From: HGM04593 sp045588485
GTDB taxonomy: Bacteria > Bacteroidota > Bacteroidia > Bacteroidales > Bacteroidaceae
Direction: 5' to 3'
DNA length: 50,295 bases
NCBI GenBank assembly: GCA_045588485.1
Contig: JAZNEI010000079.1
Location: 1-50,295 of the forward strand
This document shows positions 1 to 7,595 of the stretch, one piece after another; within the stretch, counting starts at the first letter, position 1; the number at the start of each line of letters is the position of its first letter. Below the pieces are notes generated by a model. The model saw only the letters and a list, made by a program, of their open reading frames with translations. It did not search any database and was not told where the DNA came from. Made by a program: the position numbers and the translations under genes.

Positions 1-16
1 AAAACGCCGATAGAAT

Positions 17-499
17 ATGCTGTTATATCACGGATCAACAATGGCAGTACGCAAGCCTATCGTAAGCCGAGGTCGAGGCAAAACCGATTTTGGCAAGGGT
101 TTTTATACCACGACTAGCCGTGAACAAGCTGAGAAATGGGCTAAAATCAAAAGAGATAGAGCTAAGGGGACAAAAGCAATAGTGTCTGTATTTGAAATAG
201 ATGATGCTATATTTAGTAATAGAAGTTATAAAATAATGAACTTTGATGGTGCGACAAAGGAATGGCTAGATTTTGTTGTGAATAATCGGAATCAAATTAA
301 TATTCATGATTACGATTTAGTCATGGGGCCTGTTGCTGATGATACTTTATACATTACTATTTCTCTTTATGAGAACGGTAAGCTTGATGCGGAGGCTGCT
401 GTGGCACAATTGAAAACACATTTATTATTCGACCAATTATCATTTCATACAACAAAAGCATGTAAACTTTTAACTTTTGTTGAAACATTCGAATTGTAA
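17..499 (+). CDS. DUF3990-family protein, possible ADP-ribosyltransferase-like toxin
   Basis: A 160-aa protein whose N-terminus has the pattern LYHGST (residues 3-8), then DFGKGFYTTTSREQAEKWA (about 24-42), which I recognise as the DUF3990 signature. The His in YHGS and the Tyr in GFYTT resemble the H...Y part of the ADP-ribosyltransferase fold, so an ART-like activity is possible but is inference. DUF3990 genes are often preceded by a small DUF3791 gene; any such partner would lie left of the window. No signal peptide or membrane segment is seen, so it is probably cytoplasmic. The ATG at 17 fits the conserved N-terminus, and a strong hairpin terminator follows the stop. Confidence 0.7.
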   Translation: MLLYHGSTMAVRKPIVSRGRGKTDFGKGFYTTTSREQAEKWAKIKRDRAKGTKAIVSVFEIDDAIFSNRSYKIMNFDGATKEWLDFVVNNRNQINIHDYDLVMGPVADDTLYITISLYENGKLDAEAAVAQLKTHLLFDQLSFHTTKACKLLTFVETFEL

Positions 500-525
500 T
501 ACAACTACACTATAATATTATACTT

Positions 526-553
526 AAGCAGAGGCGCCCCCTCTGCTTTTTTT
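526..553 (+). terminator. Rho-independent terminator of the DUF3990 gene
   Basis: An 8-bp perfect stem (AAGCAGAG at 526-533 with CTCTGCTT at 541-548) closes a 7-nt loop and runs into a T tract ending at 553. It lies 27 nt after the stop of the DUF3990 gene. Confidence 0.8.
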
Positions 554-731
554 GTGCCGTTGTCCAACCTTTTCGGGCGGATGTTCCTATGCTTTTAGTG
601 GGCAACCGCAAAAAAAATGAAAAAAATGGCCTTGTTCCAAACCTTCCCGGACAAGGGTCCCCTATACTTTTTATGAAGCGACTTCAATCGCACAGACTTA
701 CATTTATGTTTAACCAATAAAACCAAGAACT

Positions 732-1085
732 ATGGAAGTATTAACAATTGAAAACAGTGCTTTTCAGCAGCTGATTAGCAAAATTGATGCAATGGATGAG
801 TTTATCCGCAAAGCCAAGTTAGAGCAGCAAAGTTCCCTCGACGACGATTGGGTAGATGGGCAAGCCGTCTGCGAGTATCTCTGCATCTGCGACAAAACCT
901 TGCAACGCCTACGCAGTGCCGGCAAAATCACTTACAGCACCATCGGCAACAAGTATTACTATCAAATTGCCGATATTAAGCGTTGCCTGCGTGCTCACAC
1001 AATCAAGAGTAGTGAGGAGATGCTACAAAACCTAATCGCGCACAAGCGTGATAGCAAAGCGAAGGCAAGTGCTAATGTTCAGTAA
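732..1085 (+). CDS. Helix-turn-helix (excisionase/HTH_17-like) DNA-binding protein
   Basis: A 117-aa protein. The N-terminal 35 residues look helical, then WVDGQAVCEYLCICDKTLQR leads into RLRSAGKITYSTIGNKYYY. This is the classical Bacteroidetes HTH_17 arrangement: a winged helix-turn-helix with an R/G-x-I-x-Y wing followed by an 'I..IKRCL' helix. Proteins of this size and layout are abundant in integrative and conjugative elements and prophages of Bacteroides, where they act as excisionase-like or regulatory factors. It stands alone here, between two terminators and beside an IS remnant, so it is probably cargo or debris of a former mobile element. Its DNA target is unknown. Confidence 0.75.
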   Translation: MEVLTIENSAFQQLISKIDAMDEFIRKAKLEQQSSLDDDWVDGQAVCEYLCICDKTLQRLRSAGKITYSTIGNKYYYQIADIKRCLRAHTIKSSEEMLQNLIAHKRDSKAKASANVQ

Positions 1086-1091
1086 ACCGTA

Positions 1092-1131
1092 GAGAGGTGG
1101 CTACAGGTAGAGGCCATCTCTCTTCGATTTT
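1092..1131 (+). terminator. Terminator of the HTH gene
   Basis: A 10-bp stem with one G-U pair (1092-1101 with 1113-1122) closes an 11-nt loop and is followed by GATTTT. It begins a few bases after the stop of the HTH gene. Confidence 0.6.
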
Positions 1132-1377
1132 GTCAATTCAAAAATTATTCGTAAATTTGTCGTAAGCAGCTGTAGTTCTGAAGTTTGTATGGAAAAAGTC
1201 GGACTCGAAAACGACACCCTGAAACCTCCCAAGTGTCCCTCGAATTGGGAGTATAGTACTGGACAAAGGTAAGTGCTTTATATACAGAGTGGGGAGCAGA
1301 TGGACAGACTCTCGTTTTCCGCTCTTCTAAAGACAGCTTAGTGCTGTCTTTTTTGTTATGTTTACCTGTCACGAGGA

Positions 1378-1416
1378 CTCAGTAGAATCGGCTCAACGTA
1401 AAATTCTGAGGGATTT
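1378..1416. repeat. Insertion-sequence end (inverted repeat), copy 1
   Basis: A 27-nt block at 1390-1416 recurs perfectly as its reverse complement at 35994-36020. Just outside it, CTCAGTAGAA (1378-1387) is matched by TTCTACTGAG at 36073-36082 on the outer side of the second copy. It sits immediately past the 3' end of the truncated transposase, where an IS terminal repeat belongs. The interval 1132-1421 shows no other gene. Confidence 0.7.
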
Positions 1417-1421
1417 TATTT

Positions 1422-1904
1422 TCATGCATACAATTTTGCTAGTCTAAAAAGGAAAAAATCTTTATCTTTTACCCCTCTGAACTGTGCTCTAAATGCTTTT
1501 ATTTTAGAATTGAAAGATTCAGAAGCGGCATTCGTGGATCGTTTGTCAAAGAAATTAAGTATCTTTTCATAGTGCATATATATTGTCCTAACTACTTTCG
1601 CAAATGCAGTAAATCCACTTCTCTCAACCCTGTTATACCACCTTGTCATAGACAGCCTTGCAGCATCTTTTATGAGGTTTTTAGAGAATATCATTCTTAA
1701 TGAGTGGCACAATCCATAAGTTTCTTTTAAGTCGGGATATTCTTCGAACAAAATTGCTGCTCGTTTTTTCTGTCTTTTAGTCCATTTGGCGGCAGATTTG
1801 AAGAGTGGATAGCGTGAATGTATCAGAAGTTCCTTGCGCGTGTCTCCATTGGGGAAACGGAACGGTTTATAGGTTCTGTAGCAAAAACTTTTGTTCGTGA
1901 GCAT
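1422..1904 (-). pseudogene. ISL3/ISAon1-like transposase, C-terminal remnant
   Basis: A 160-codon frame matching the C-terminal part of ISL3-type DDE transposases. The most telling part is the run NAASESFNSKIKAFRAQFRG followed by a D..FFLFRLAKLY ending, the region with the last catalytic acidic residue and its helix. The N-terminal DNA-binding and first catalytic segments are missing: upstream of the internal ATG the frame stays open only to about 1937 and then hits a stop. An IS end lies 6 bp beyond the stop codon. The element is therefore a 5'-deleted, inactive IS copy. The partner deletion end is not visible in 1905-2400. Confidence 0.8.
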
Positions 1905-1940
1905 TGTTTTTTTATGTTGGCTTAAATAAAGTTGAGATTA

Positions 1941-2409
1941 TTTTGTGAGAAATATCTGTGTATTTTCTCTATATGGTGAAATTAATTGTAAGGCAGCATA
2001 AAGAGCGTACTGGTGTGGGAATCTTATTTTTTATTATTACCTTGTTTTGATTAAATAGTTTAGTTATTTTTGCATTGTTCTTGGGAGGACTCCTTTGAAC
2101 ATTGTTACATTTACTGGTGTTATTGAATTATCTTCTGTTCTTAAATTCTCGCAAAATTTAAGTTTGTAGCGAAGATGATAGCAATGGCACCACATTATTG
2201 GTATGTACAGCTGTCATAGGCTTTTACATAACCTTTGGTGTGGGCTGTTGTTTTTATCCGCTACAAAAGGCATTGCGAGAAGCCTAAGAACAGGATAAAG
2301 ACAAATAAGTTCCCACACCTTCTTATATGGACTTTTATTGGGGAATTTCTAAAACAGGTGTGAGAATTTAATATAAAGATTTCTCTTGATAATAAAAAAC
2401 TATTTTTTT
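1941..2409. other. Non-coding interval upstream of an orphan gene
   Basis: About 470 bp of AT-rich sequence between the transposase remnant and the next gene. I see no convincing ORF, RNA gene or repeat family in it. It probably contains decayed IS or flanking DNA plus the promoter of the downstream gene. Confidence 0.4.
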
Positions 2410-2940
2410 ATGAAGAAAGAAAGTATAAAATTCCTCGATTCACTTAATAATGCTTGGGGTAATCTCTTTGGTAGAAGAGGTTCAAAAAACAGTGAAGAAA
2501 ATAGGATAGAATTTCGCCTGTTTTTACAGAATACATTTATACCGGAGCTTATAAACGGTGTGCGTGCAGGTGTTGTGCCAATTAACGAACTTTTCAACAA
2601 ACAAGGCTGGGAGGCATATTTAACAAAAGCATACGGCAAGGATTTTCTTTTTGAATGGGAAGAGTTGCAGTGCAACGGATATAATCTCGAAAATAACTTC
2701 ATGCTCATTACTTATATATTCCCTATGCCTCGTCTCGAGCACGAGCATTTATTTGCAGGTATAATTATTAATAAGGAGACAAATGCCGCCGATTGTTACT
2801 TCCTGGAGTATTCCAAACCGGGTGAATGGCTTTTTGGTTCCTCGACACGAAACGGATACCGTGTACATAAACCGGTTTCAAAGCCACGAATTGAGGTATT
2901 TATTGATTGGGTTATAGAGCAAAGAGTAAATTTAGTGTAA
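2410..2940 (+). CDS. Hypothetical protein, 176 aa
   Basis: The longest frame opens at a TTG at 2386, but the ATG at 2410 gives the more natural N-terminus MKKESIKFLDSLNNAWGNLF and is preferred. The product is soluble, with no signal peptide or membrane segment, rich in aromatic residues, and ends in a predicted beta-rich half (residues about 95-160) and a terminal helix. I do not recognise the family. It stands alone, flanked by an IS remnant on the left and a very strong bidirectional terminator on the right, a position typical of single-gene cargo such as immunity-like or defence-associated proteins. That reading is context only. Confidence 0.6.
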   Translation: MKKESIKFLDSLNNAWGNLFGRRGSKNSEENRIEFRLFLQNTFIPELINGVRAGVVPINELFNKQGWEAYLTKAYGKDFLFEWEELQCNGYNLENNFMLITYIFPMPRLEHEHLFAGIIINKETNAADCYFLEYSKPGEWLFGSSTRNGYRVHKPVSKPRIEVFIDWVIEQRVNLV

Positions 2941-2957
2941 AGCAAATTCAAATATAC

Positions 2958-3002
2958 AATATAGAAAGTATTGTACCGTAATGATACAATACTTTCTATA
3001 TT
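2958..3002. terminator. Bidirectional terminator between convergent genes
   Basis: An 18-bp perfect inverted repeat (2958-2975 with 2985-3002) around a 9-nt loop lies between the plus-strand hypothetical gene ending at 2940 and the minus-strand gene ending at 3008. Confidence 0.8.
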
Positions 3003-3007
3003 AGGTG

Positions 3008-4309
3008 TTAGTCCATACTTAAACCTAAAATCTCTATATTTGTGGCAGCTTGCTCGTCGCCCATAATAGCTGCTTTACGAAAGGCCTCGGCTGCTGCCGA
3101 ACGGCGGTGTAGGCGATGTTCTATTATACCTATCAGGTTCAGAGCCCGTGGGTCGTTTGCATACTCTTTGAGCTTTGTGAGCAGCGATTCATAGTCGGGA
3201 TGGGGATTGTTTGATAGCTCGGCTACTATGTTATTAAGATGTTGGGTGCTGCTGTCGCTAAGGTTGTGATAGTATATGCGTGTGCAACAAGCACCACGGT
3301 ATAGGTGGCTGCTGTCGTTGCAGATTTGCCTATACTGTTGTCCGCCATTGTAGTTGCGCAACGTTGCTAACCGTTTCTTTGCGTCGGGTTCGTTTATGAG
3401 ACGGCCGGCAAGTGTATCATTATCAGCACTCTTTGCCGAGGCGAGGGAAGAGTATACTCTGTGCCAATGTTTCCCTCCATCGGCAACTTCGAAAATGCTG
3501 TCGGGAAGATTACAACTGTGCTGTAACATGTCACGAAGCGCTACTGCTCTCTTATAACCGAGTTTGGGGACAATCTCGTCGTTACGGTCGGGCGATGTGT
3601 ATCCTACTATCTGTATCGATTGCACTTGGGCATTCTTGTCTCCCATAAGTGTGGCTATTGCAGCTACAAGGCTGTCTATTGTTGCTGCATTGTTCTGATA
3701 GGCTGGGTCGAGGTGCTGGCTATTCATCGCAAAATGTACATGATTGGTTGCATTTGTGGGTATATGTGCTCTCTTTCCATCGAGTGTAGCATATCTTGAT
3801 ATGTTCTCTACGTATGGATGGCTGTGTGCATATATGTCCGAGAGGGTTGGGCGATTATGTACGGGATGACAGCTTAGTTGTGCGGGGTGAGGCAGAATTA
3901 TCTCGGTGGTGTCAAGCGCGGTGATGGTTCCATCGGGGGTGGTGTACTCGCTATATGTGATACCTATTAGTGTGTCGCTTACCATATCTTCGGGTATAAC
4001 CATTGTGAAACTGTTATATCCGGCCGGTGTTAGGAATGGTGTCTCGCCATACTCTTTTGCATATCTCTTTGCATATCTTTTACCCTGGAAACGGCGTGTC
4101 GTATCGTTTATACAGGTATCGGGGCAGCATATCTGGGTGATGAGGATTAGCTCATCGTTTTTGGGCATCTGTGCTATGCGATAGTTCATCGTAACATACC
4201 AACAACTGTCGCTGTGATGAACATCATAGCTTTCGGGACCGGTGCCTTGTGCCTTTGTTGTAATGAATAGCATTGCAGCAAGCATCAGAAATAATAGTCT
4301 CTGTTTCAT
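3008..4309 (-). CDS. Secreted OmpA-like domain protein with TPR-like tail
   Basis: A 433-aa exported protein. The start is placed at 4309 because MKQRLLFLMLAAMLFITTKA is a clear signal peptide; the longer frame to 4345 adds a charged extension before it. The centre (about residues 190-290) resembles the OmpA C-terminal peptidoglycan-binding fold: a HFAMNSQHLDPAY strand, then a helix, then VQSIQIVGYTSPD and a YKRAVALRDML helix. The last 60 residues have a TPR-like repeat (ALNLIGIIEHRLHRRSAAAE, then AFRKAA). This is a Bacteroidetes DUF3868/OmpA-type layout often seen in envelope or fimbria-linked proteins. It probably sits in the periplasm or outer membrane. It lies 115 bp downstream of the HAD gene and may not share that operon. 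Confidence 0.65.
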   Translation of the reverse strand: MKQRLLFLMLAAMLFITTKAQGTGPESYDVHHSDSCWYVTMNYRIAQMPKNDELILITQICCPDTCINDTTRRFQGKRYAKRYAKEYGETPFLTPAGYNSFTMVIPEDMVSDTLIGITYSEYTTPDGTITALDTTEIILPHPAQLSCHPVHNRPTLSDIYAHSHPYVENISRYATLDGKRAHIPTNATNHVHFAMNSQHLDPAYQNNAATIDSLVAAIATLMGDKNAQVQSIQIVGYTSPDRNDEIVPKLGYKRAVALRDMLQHSCNLPDSIFEVADGGKHWHRVYSSLASAKSADNDTLAGRLINEPDAKKRLATLRNYNGGQQYRQICNDSSHLYRGACCTRIYYHNLSDSSTQHLNNIVAELSNNPHPDYESLLTKLKEYANDPRALNLIGIIEHRLHRRSAAAEAFRKAAIMGDEQAATNIEILGLSMD

Positions 4310-4424
4310 AATATTCTTTTTATTGGATTTCTTCCAATAAAACAAACTGCTTGCCCTAATGTTTAGATAATGTCTGAGACTTGGGTTGAAAAAGATTTTT
4401 TAGCTTTTTAAATAGCTTCTTATA

Positions 4425-5126
4425 TTATAGAAACATCGCCGGAAGCTCCTCAAGGCTCTCTATTATTGCATTGGGCTGTGCTTCGGCCAATGGTGTCTCG
4501 GTCTCCCAGCCTATTCCCTTTATCCACACAGTGTGGCAGCCTATTGTGTGTGCAGGGAATATATCTTTGCGATAGGAGTCGCCGATGACTGCTACTTCGC
4601 AGGACGGTAGTGATAATGCTTCTACGCCTAATGCGAATAGTGCAGGGTCGGGCTTTCTGATGCCTACAACCGAGGATTCGACGATTTTTACAAAAAACTT
4701 CTCAAGAGCAAACTCCTTAAGTACCACGGGCATATTGCCGTAGAAGTTTGTGACAAGCACCATGGGGTATTGCTTTGATAGCTGTTCTACTACATTGCGT
4801 GTCTTTTCCATTGTGTCGAGTACTCTTTGGTAGCATCCTCGTGCAATGGCGCTTTGTTGAATGTTGCTCATTATTCCACCGATATACTCTTGGTGAATGG
4901 CTATCTTTTTCTCGAGCAGAGTGCGAAAAGTGTCCGACGGCTCTATGGTGGGGTATTTGGCAAGAGTACGTTCGCCATGGATGTAAGTGTCGCGAAACAA
5001 TCTGTCGTCGATTGTAATACCGGCTTTTACATACTGTTCTCTTATAACCTCGGCCCAATGTGTGCCGTTGGTATCTATTGTGCCGCCATAGTCGAATATA
5101 ATGCCTTTAACGGTATTCATAGCCAC
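4425..5126 (-). CDS. HAD-superfamily hydrolase, last gene of the CDP-alcohol operon
   Basis: A 233-aa Rossmann-type HAD protein. Motif I is FDYGGT (nucleophile Asp12), motif II is around LVTNFYGN, motif III is the Lys in GIRKPDP, and motif IV is VIGDSYRKD. The second Asp of the usual DxDxT phosphatase motif is Gly14, as in some other HAD subfamilies, so the general acid/base may come from elsewhere or the chemistry may differ. A C1-type cap with several helices spans about residues 20-95. The start overlaps the upstream CDP-alcohol phosphotransferase by 20 nt, arguing for coupled translation. It probably removes a phosphate from the polyol or lipid product of that pathway; substrate unknown. 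Confidence 0.8.
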   Translation of the reverse strand: MAMNTVKGIIFDYGGTIDTNGTHWAEVIREQYVKAGITIDDRLFRDTYIHGERTLAKYPTIEPSDTFRTLLEKKIAIHQEYIGGIMSNIQQSAIARGCYQRVLDTMEKTRNVVEQLSKQYPMVLVTNFYGNMPVVLKEFALEKFFVKIVESSVVGIRKPDPALFALGVEALSLPSCEVAVIGDSYRKDIFPAHTIGCHTVWIKGIGWETETPLAEAQPNAIIESLEELPAMFL

Positions 5127-6060
5127 TTTCGATTTTTTTTGTTAAATTGCTGCTCAGTTGCTCGTGTCTATGTTGCATATATAGGAAAATTGCCATAAGT
5201 ATTACCAACTCAAAGAAAAGGTATAGCCACAACTCCCCTATGAGCATCGTAAACCACAACATAATGAATCGAGAATTGAATGTGAGTATGTTGGTGTATT
5301 TCATCAATGGCAGACTGCCTTGGCGGAATTCGTCACAAAGTTCCTGTGGCAGATTATTGCCGTATCTCTTCTTGATTGTTGCCATGAGTTGCTGAAACTT
5401 GGGTGACATGCGCTCTTGATTCTCGGTATATGCAACGTAGAAATGAAGAAAAATCTTCCAGAAGAAATTACCGCGCCATGGGGTATCCTTGAATATGCGG
5501 CGTTGTGTCTCGGAGTTGTCGAACTCATGACCGTTGTGTGCGTTCATAAAATAGAGGTGTATGTTGCGATAGTAGTCGGCAAGCTGGCACTGCGAACCAT
5601 GGACCCAGAAACCTGCAAACGAGCATAAAATCCATATAAGTACTCCCCATTGATATTCGGGGGCGAAGGGGATAGGCTCGAATGTAGTGCGCACTGCAAT
5701 GGCGGCATAGATGAAGAAGAACCATACGTCGCCGGCAAAGCCGTCGAGAATACGTCCCCAACGTGTCTTCTGTCCTGTTATTCGTGCAAGCTGGCCATCG
5801 GTGCTATCGTAAAGGTTGGCCCACATAAGCAGCAGTATGCCTAAGATGTTCCAACGCAGATTCTCCTGTGCAAAGCAGATACCGGCTGCGGCACCCAAGA
5901 ATATTGATATTATGGTTATTATATTTGGATGCACGCCACGGTTACGAAAGAAAAGTGCACAGCTGAATCCTAACGGGCGGTAGAACCATAGGTCGAGGAA
6001 CTCCTCGGTGTCTTGTGATTTTATTGATGCTTCGTATGCTCTTTTGTCTTCTTCTCTCAT
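5107..6060 (-). CDS. CDP-alcohol phosphatidyltransferase-family membrane enzyme
   Basis: A 317-aa integral membrane protein. The signature is D85-x2-D88-G89-x2-A92-R93, read as DSTDGQLAR, then G102-RIL-D106. Enzymes of this family displace CMP from a CDP-linked donor with an alcohol acceptor. The last catalytic Asp is normally three residues after D106; here residue 110 is Gly and Asp is at 111. Several membrane segments follow (about 45-65, 70-85, 112-130, 140-155, and two near 265-300). About 55 cytoplasmic residues precede the core, and there is an unusual soluble loop at 165-255. It overlaps the ATP-grasp gene by 4 nt and the HAD gene by 20 nt. Donor and acceptor cannot be told from sequence; an inositol- or glycerol-type headgroup is plausible. 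Confidence 0.85.
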   Translation of the reverse strand: MREEDKRAYEASIKSQDTEEFLDLWFYRPLGFSCALFFRNRGVHPNIITIISIFLGAAAGICFAQENLRWNILGILLLMWANLYDSTDGQLARITGQKTRWGRILDGFAGDVWFFFIYAAIAVRTTFEPIPFAPEYQWGVLIWILCSFAGFWVHGSQCQLADYYRNIHLYFMNAHNGHEFDNSETQRRIFKDTPWRGNFFWKIFLHFYVAYTENQERMSPKFQQLMATIKKRYGNNLPQELCDEFRQGSLPLMKYTNILTFNSRFIMLWFTMLIGELWLYLFFELVILMAIFLYMQHRHEQLSSNLTKKIESGYEYR

Positions 6061-6896
6061 CTCTCTTTAAGTCTTGAATTTATAAGTCTTGCTATAGCTT
6101 TGGCAGCTTCGTTACGGTAGGCCGAGAAGCTGGGAAAGTCGTTCAAGTCAATAATGTTTATCTCTCCTTTGGGTGATATTATACAGTCGCCACCGAAAAT
6201 ATCAAGTCCGACAGCATCGGCAGCGGCAAAAGCTACTCTTTGTAAAGCCTCTTTGTCGAATGAGTATTCTTTACACTCTCCGTTGTGCCGTTCCAATCCA
6301 AATTTGGTTTTGCTCGCATCGGGGTAGTGCAGGCGAAAGAAAGGTGGTGTATCGTTGTGTCCCGATACACCGTAGAACTTTATGATGTCTCCCTCGATAT
6401 GTGGCGAACATATAACCTCTTTAGCTCCTCTTGTAATCAGATTTTCAAAGGCTTCGACTGCTTCATCGCGGTTCAATGCAAAAGAGACATCAGAGGGGTG
6501 GCACGACCAACCGTCGCCACGTTTCAACCACAACGGGTACCCGAGGCTGGGAATATCGTTGTTGCCTTTTATTGTGGTATATTGAGGTTGAGATATGTTT
6601 TTCCCGGCTAAAAGTCTTGTGAATGTGCCACGTGAACAGCGGTTTACTGCCTGTGGTGTGTTGAAGACTTTTGTTCCACGTGCAGAAATCTGTACAAGAT
6701 AATCCAGAACCTCTTTTGTGCGTGACATGTGTACAACAGCATCGAACCTCTCATAGTCAGCTTGTGGCACTACTGTGAATATTACATTATGCCCCAAATG
6801 CTTTAACTGTTCGGCAGTTGCAACCAAAATATCGTGGTCGTTATCTACCATTCCGGGGGAGTGGTCGTGGGCTCTCTCTATAGCTGCGATATTCAT
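6057..6896 (-). CDS. ATP-grasp-fold protein of the CDP-alcohol operon
   Basis: A 279-aa protein with the organisation of small RimK/D-Ala-D-Ala-ligase-like ATP-grasp enzymes. There is an N-terminal pre-ATP domain (1-90), a nucleotide-binding Lys region around PLWLKRGDGWSCH (about 150-165), a second strand with EVICSPHIEGDIIKFYGV, and metal ligands near the end in GEINIIDLNDFPSF (Asp and Asn). Such enzymes join a carboxylate to an amine, thiol or similar group through an acyl phosphate. The 4-nt overlaps with the genes on both sides make it an integral member of the operon. An amino acid or other acid may therefore be ligated to the alcohol being built. Substrate unknown. Confidence 0.75.
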   Translation of the reverse strand: MNIAAIERAHDHSPGMVDNDHDILVATAEQLKHLGHNVIFTVVPQADYERFDAVVHMSRTKEVLDYLVQISARGTKVFNTPQAVNRCSRGTFTRLLAGKNISQPQYTTIKGNNDIPSLGYPLWLKRGDGWSCHPSDVSFALNRDEAVEAFENLITRGAKEVICSPHIEGDIIKFYGVSGHNDTPPFFRLHYPDASKTKFGLERHNGECKEYSFDKEALQRVAFAAADAVGLDIFGGDCIISPKGEINIIDLNDFPSFSAYRNEAAKAIARLINSRLKER

Positions 6897-7591
6897 CTTT
6901 CATTTATGAAATGTTGTGCCTTCTCTATGTCATCTGCATGGTCAATGTCTATGACTTTTCCAAAGGGATGTGCTACAAGATAGAAGCCGTCGGCAACAAG
7001 GCTGCGCTGGAAATTGCGCATACGTGAACTACCGCTTGCAATGCAGTGGTCGAGTGTTGCTAATGATGCAGTTGTCAGTCCGTATATGCCTCCCGAAATG
7101 TACCGTGTATCACTCTGTGCAGTGTCGTAGAAGCCTGTTATGTGCATGTCGGGTGCCGTACCTACATACAGCGGCTTTTCATCATCTATATAATCGGTTA
7201 CAGCCATAAGCCCGTCGCAACTGCTCTCTTCGAACTTTCTTATGTATGCCCCAAACTCCTCTTCTTGGAAAACTGTATCTACGGTCGTAAGGCAGAACTT
7301 GCCCTTTTGCAGATAGGGGGCAAGTGCGTGCATACTGTGCATCGAACTTGGTGTATCTTTAACAACGATATTCAGCGGAAAGGCGCTACTCAGGCTCTCT
7401 AACAGTTGCTGTGTCTCGGGTTGCCTGCTGTTGATGATAATGTTTATCATACGGGCATTGTGTCGGGCAAAGATTCTTATCAGCCTCTCAATAAGGGGGA
7501 CACCATTTATGGGCACAAGAGGCTTGGGGTAAAGTACCCCCTCTTGTGCCAAACGGGAACCCTCTCCTGCAGCAATTATGGCATAGTCCAT
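6893..7591 (-). CDS. Nucleotidyltransferase (NTP_transferase fold)
   Basis: The start is taken at 7591 (MDYAIIAAGEGSRL), because the N-terminal strand and glycine-rich loop belong at the very beginning; the 15-residue extension upstream overlaps pdxA and looks artificial. The 232-aa protein has the sugar/polyol-phosphate nucleotidyltransferase signature: AAGEGSRL, then YPKPLVPING with the catalytic Lys, and a metal-binding Asp in LTTVDTVF. ISGGIYGL and a late IDIDHADDIEKA follow. It activates a phosphorylated alcohol or sugar by transfer of CMP or UMP. It starts 5 nt after pdxA ends and overlaps the ATP-grasp gene by 4 nt. Supplying a CDP-alcohol to the phosphotransferase two genes downstream is the simplest role. 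Confidence 0.8.
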   Translation of the reverse strand: MDYAIIAAGEGSRLAQEGVLYPKPLVPINGVPLIERLIRIFARHNARMINIIINSRQPETQQLLESLSSAFPLNIVVKDTPSSMHSMHALAPYLQKGKFCLTTVDTVFQEEEFGAYIRKFEESSCDGLMAVTDYIDDEKPLYVGTAPDMHITGFYDTAQSDTRYISGGIYGLTTASLATLDHCIASGSSRMRNFQRSLVADGFYLVAHPFGKVIDIDHADDIEKAQHFINER

Positions 7592-7595
7592 TATC

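Noticed and set aside
1145..1372. A 75-codon frame on the minus strand between the HTH gene and the IS end
   Set aside because: It has no recognised motif, the region is probably IS or flanking debris, and nothing supports expression.
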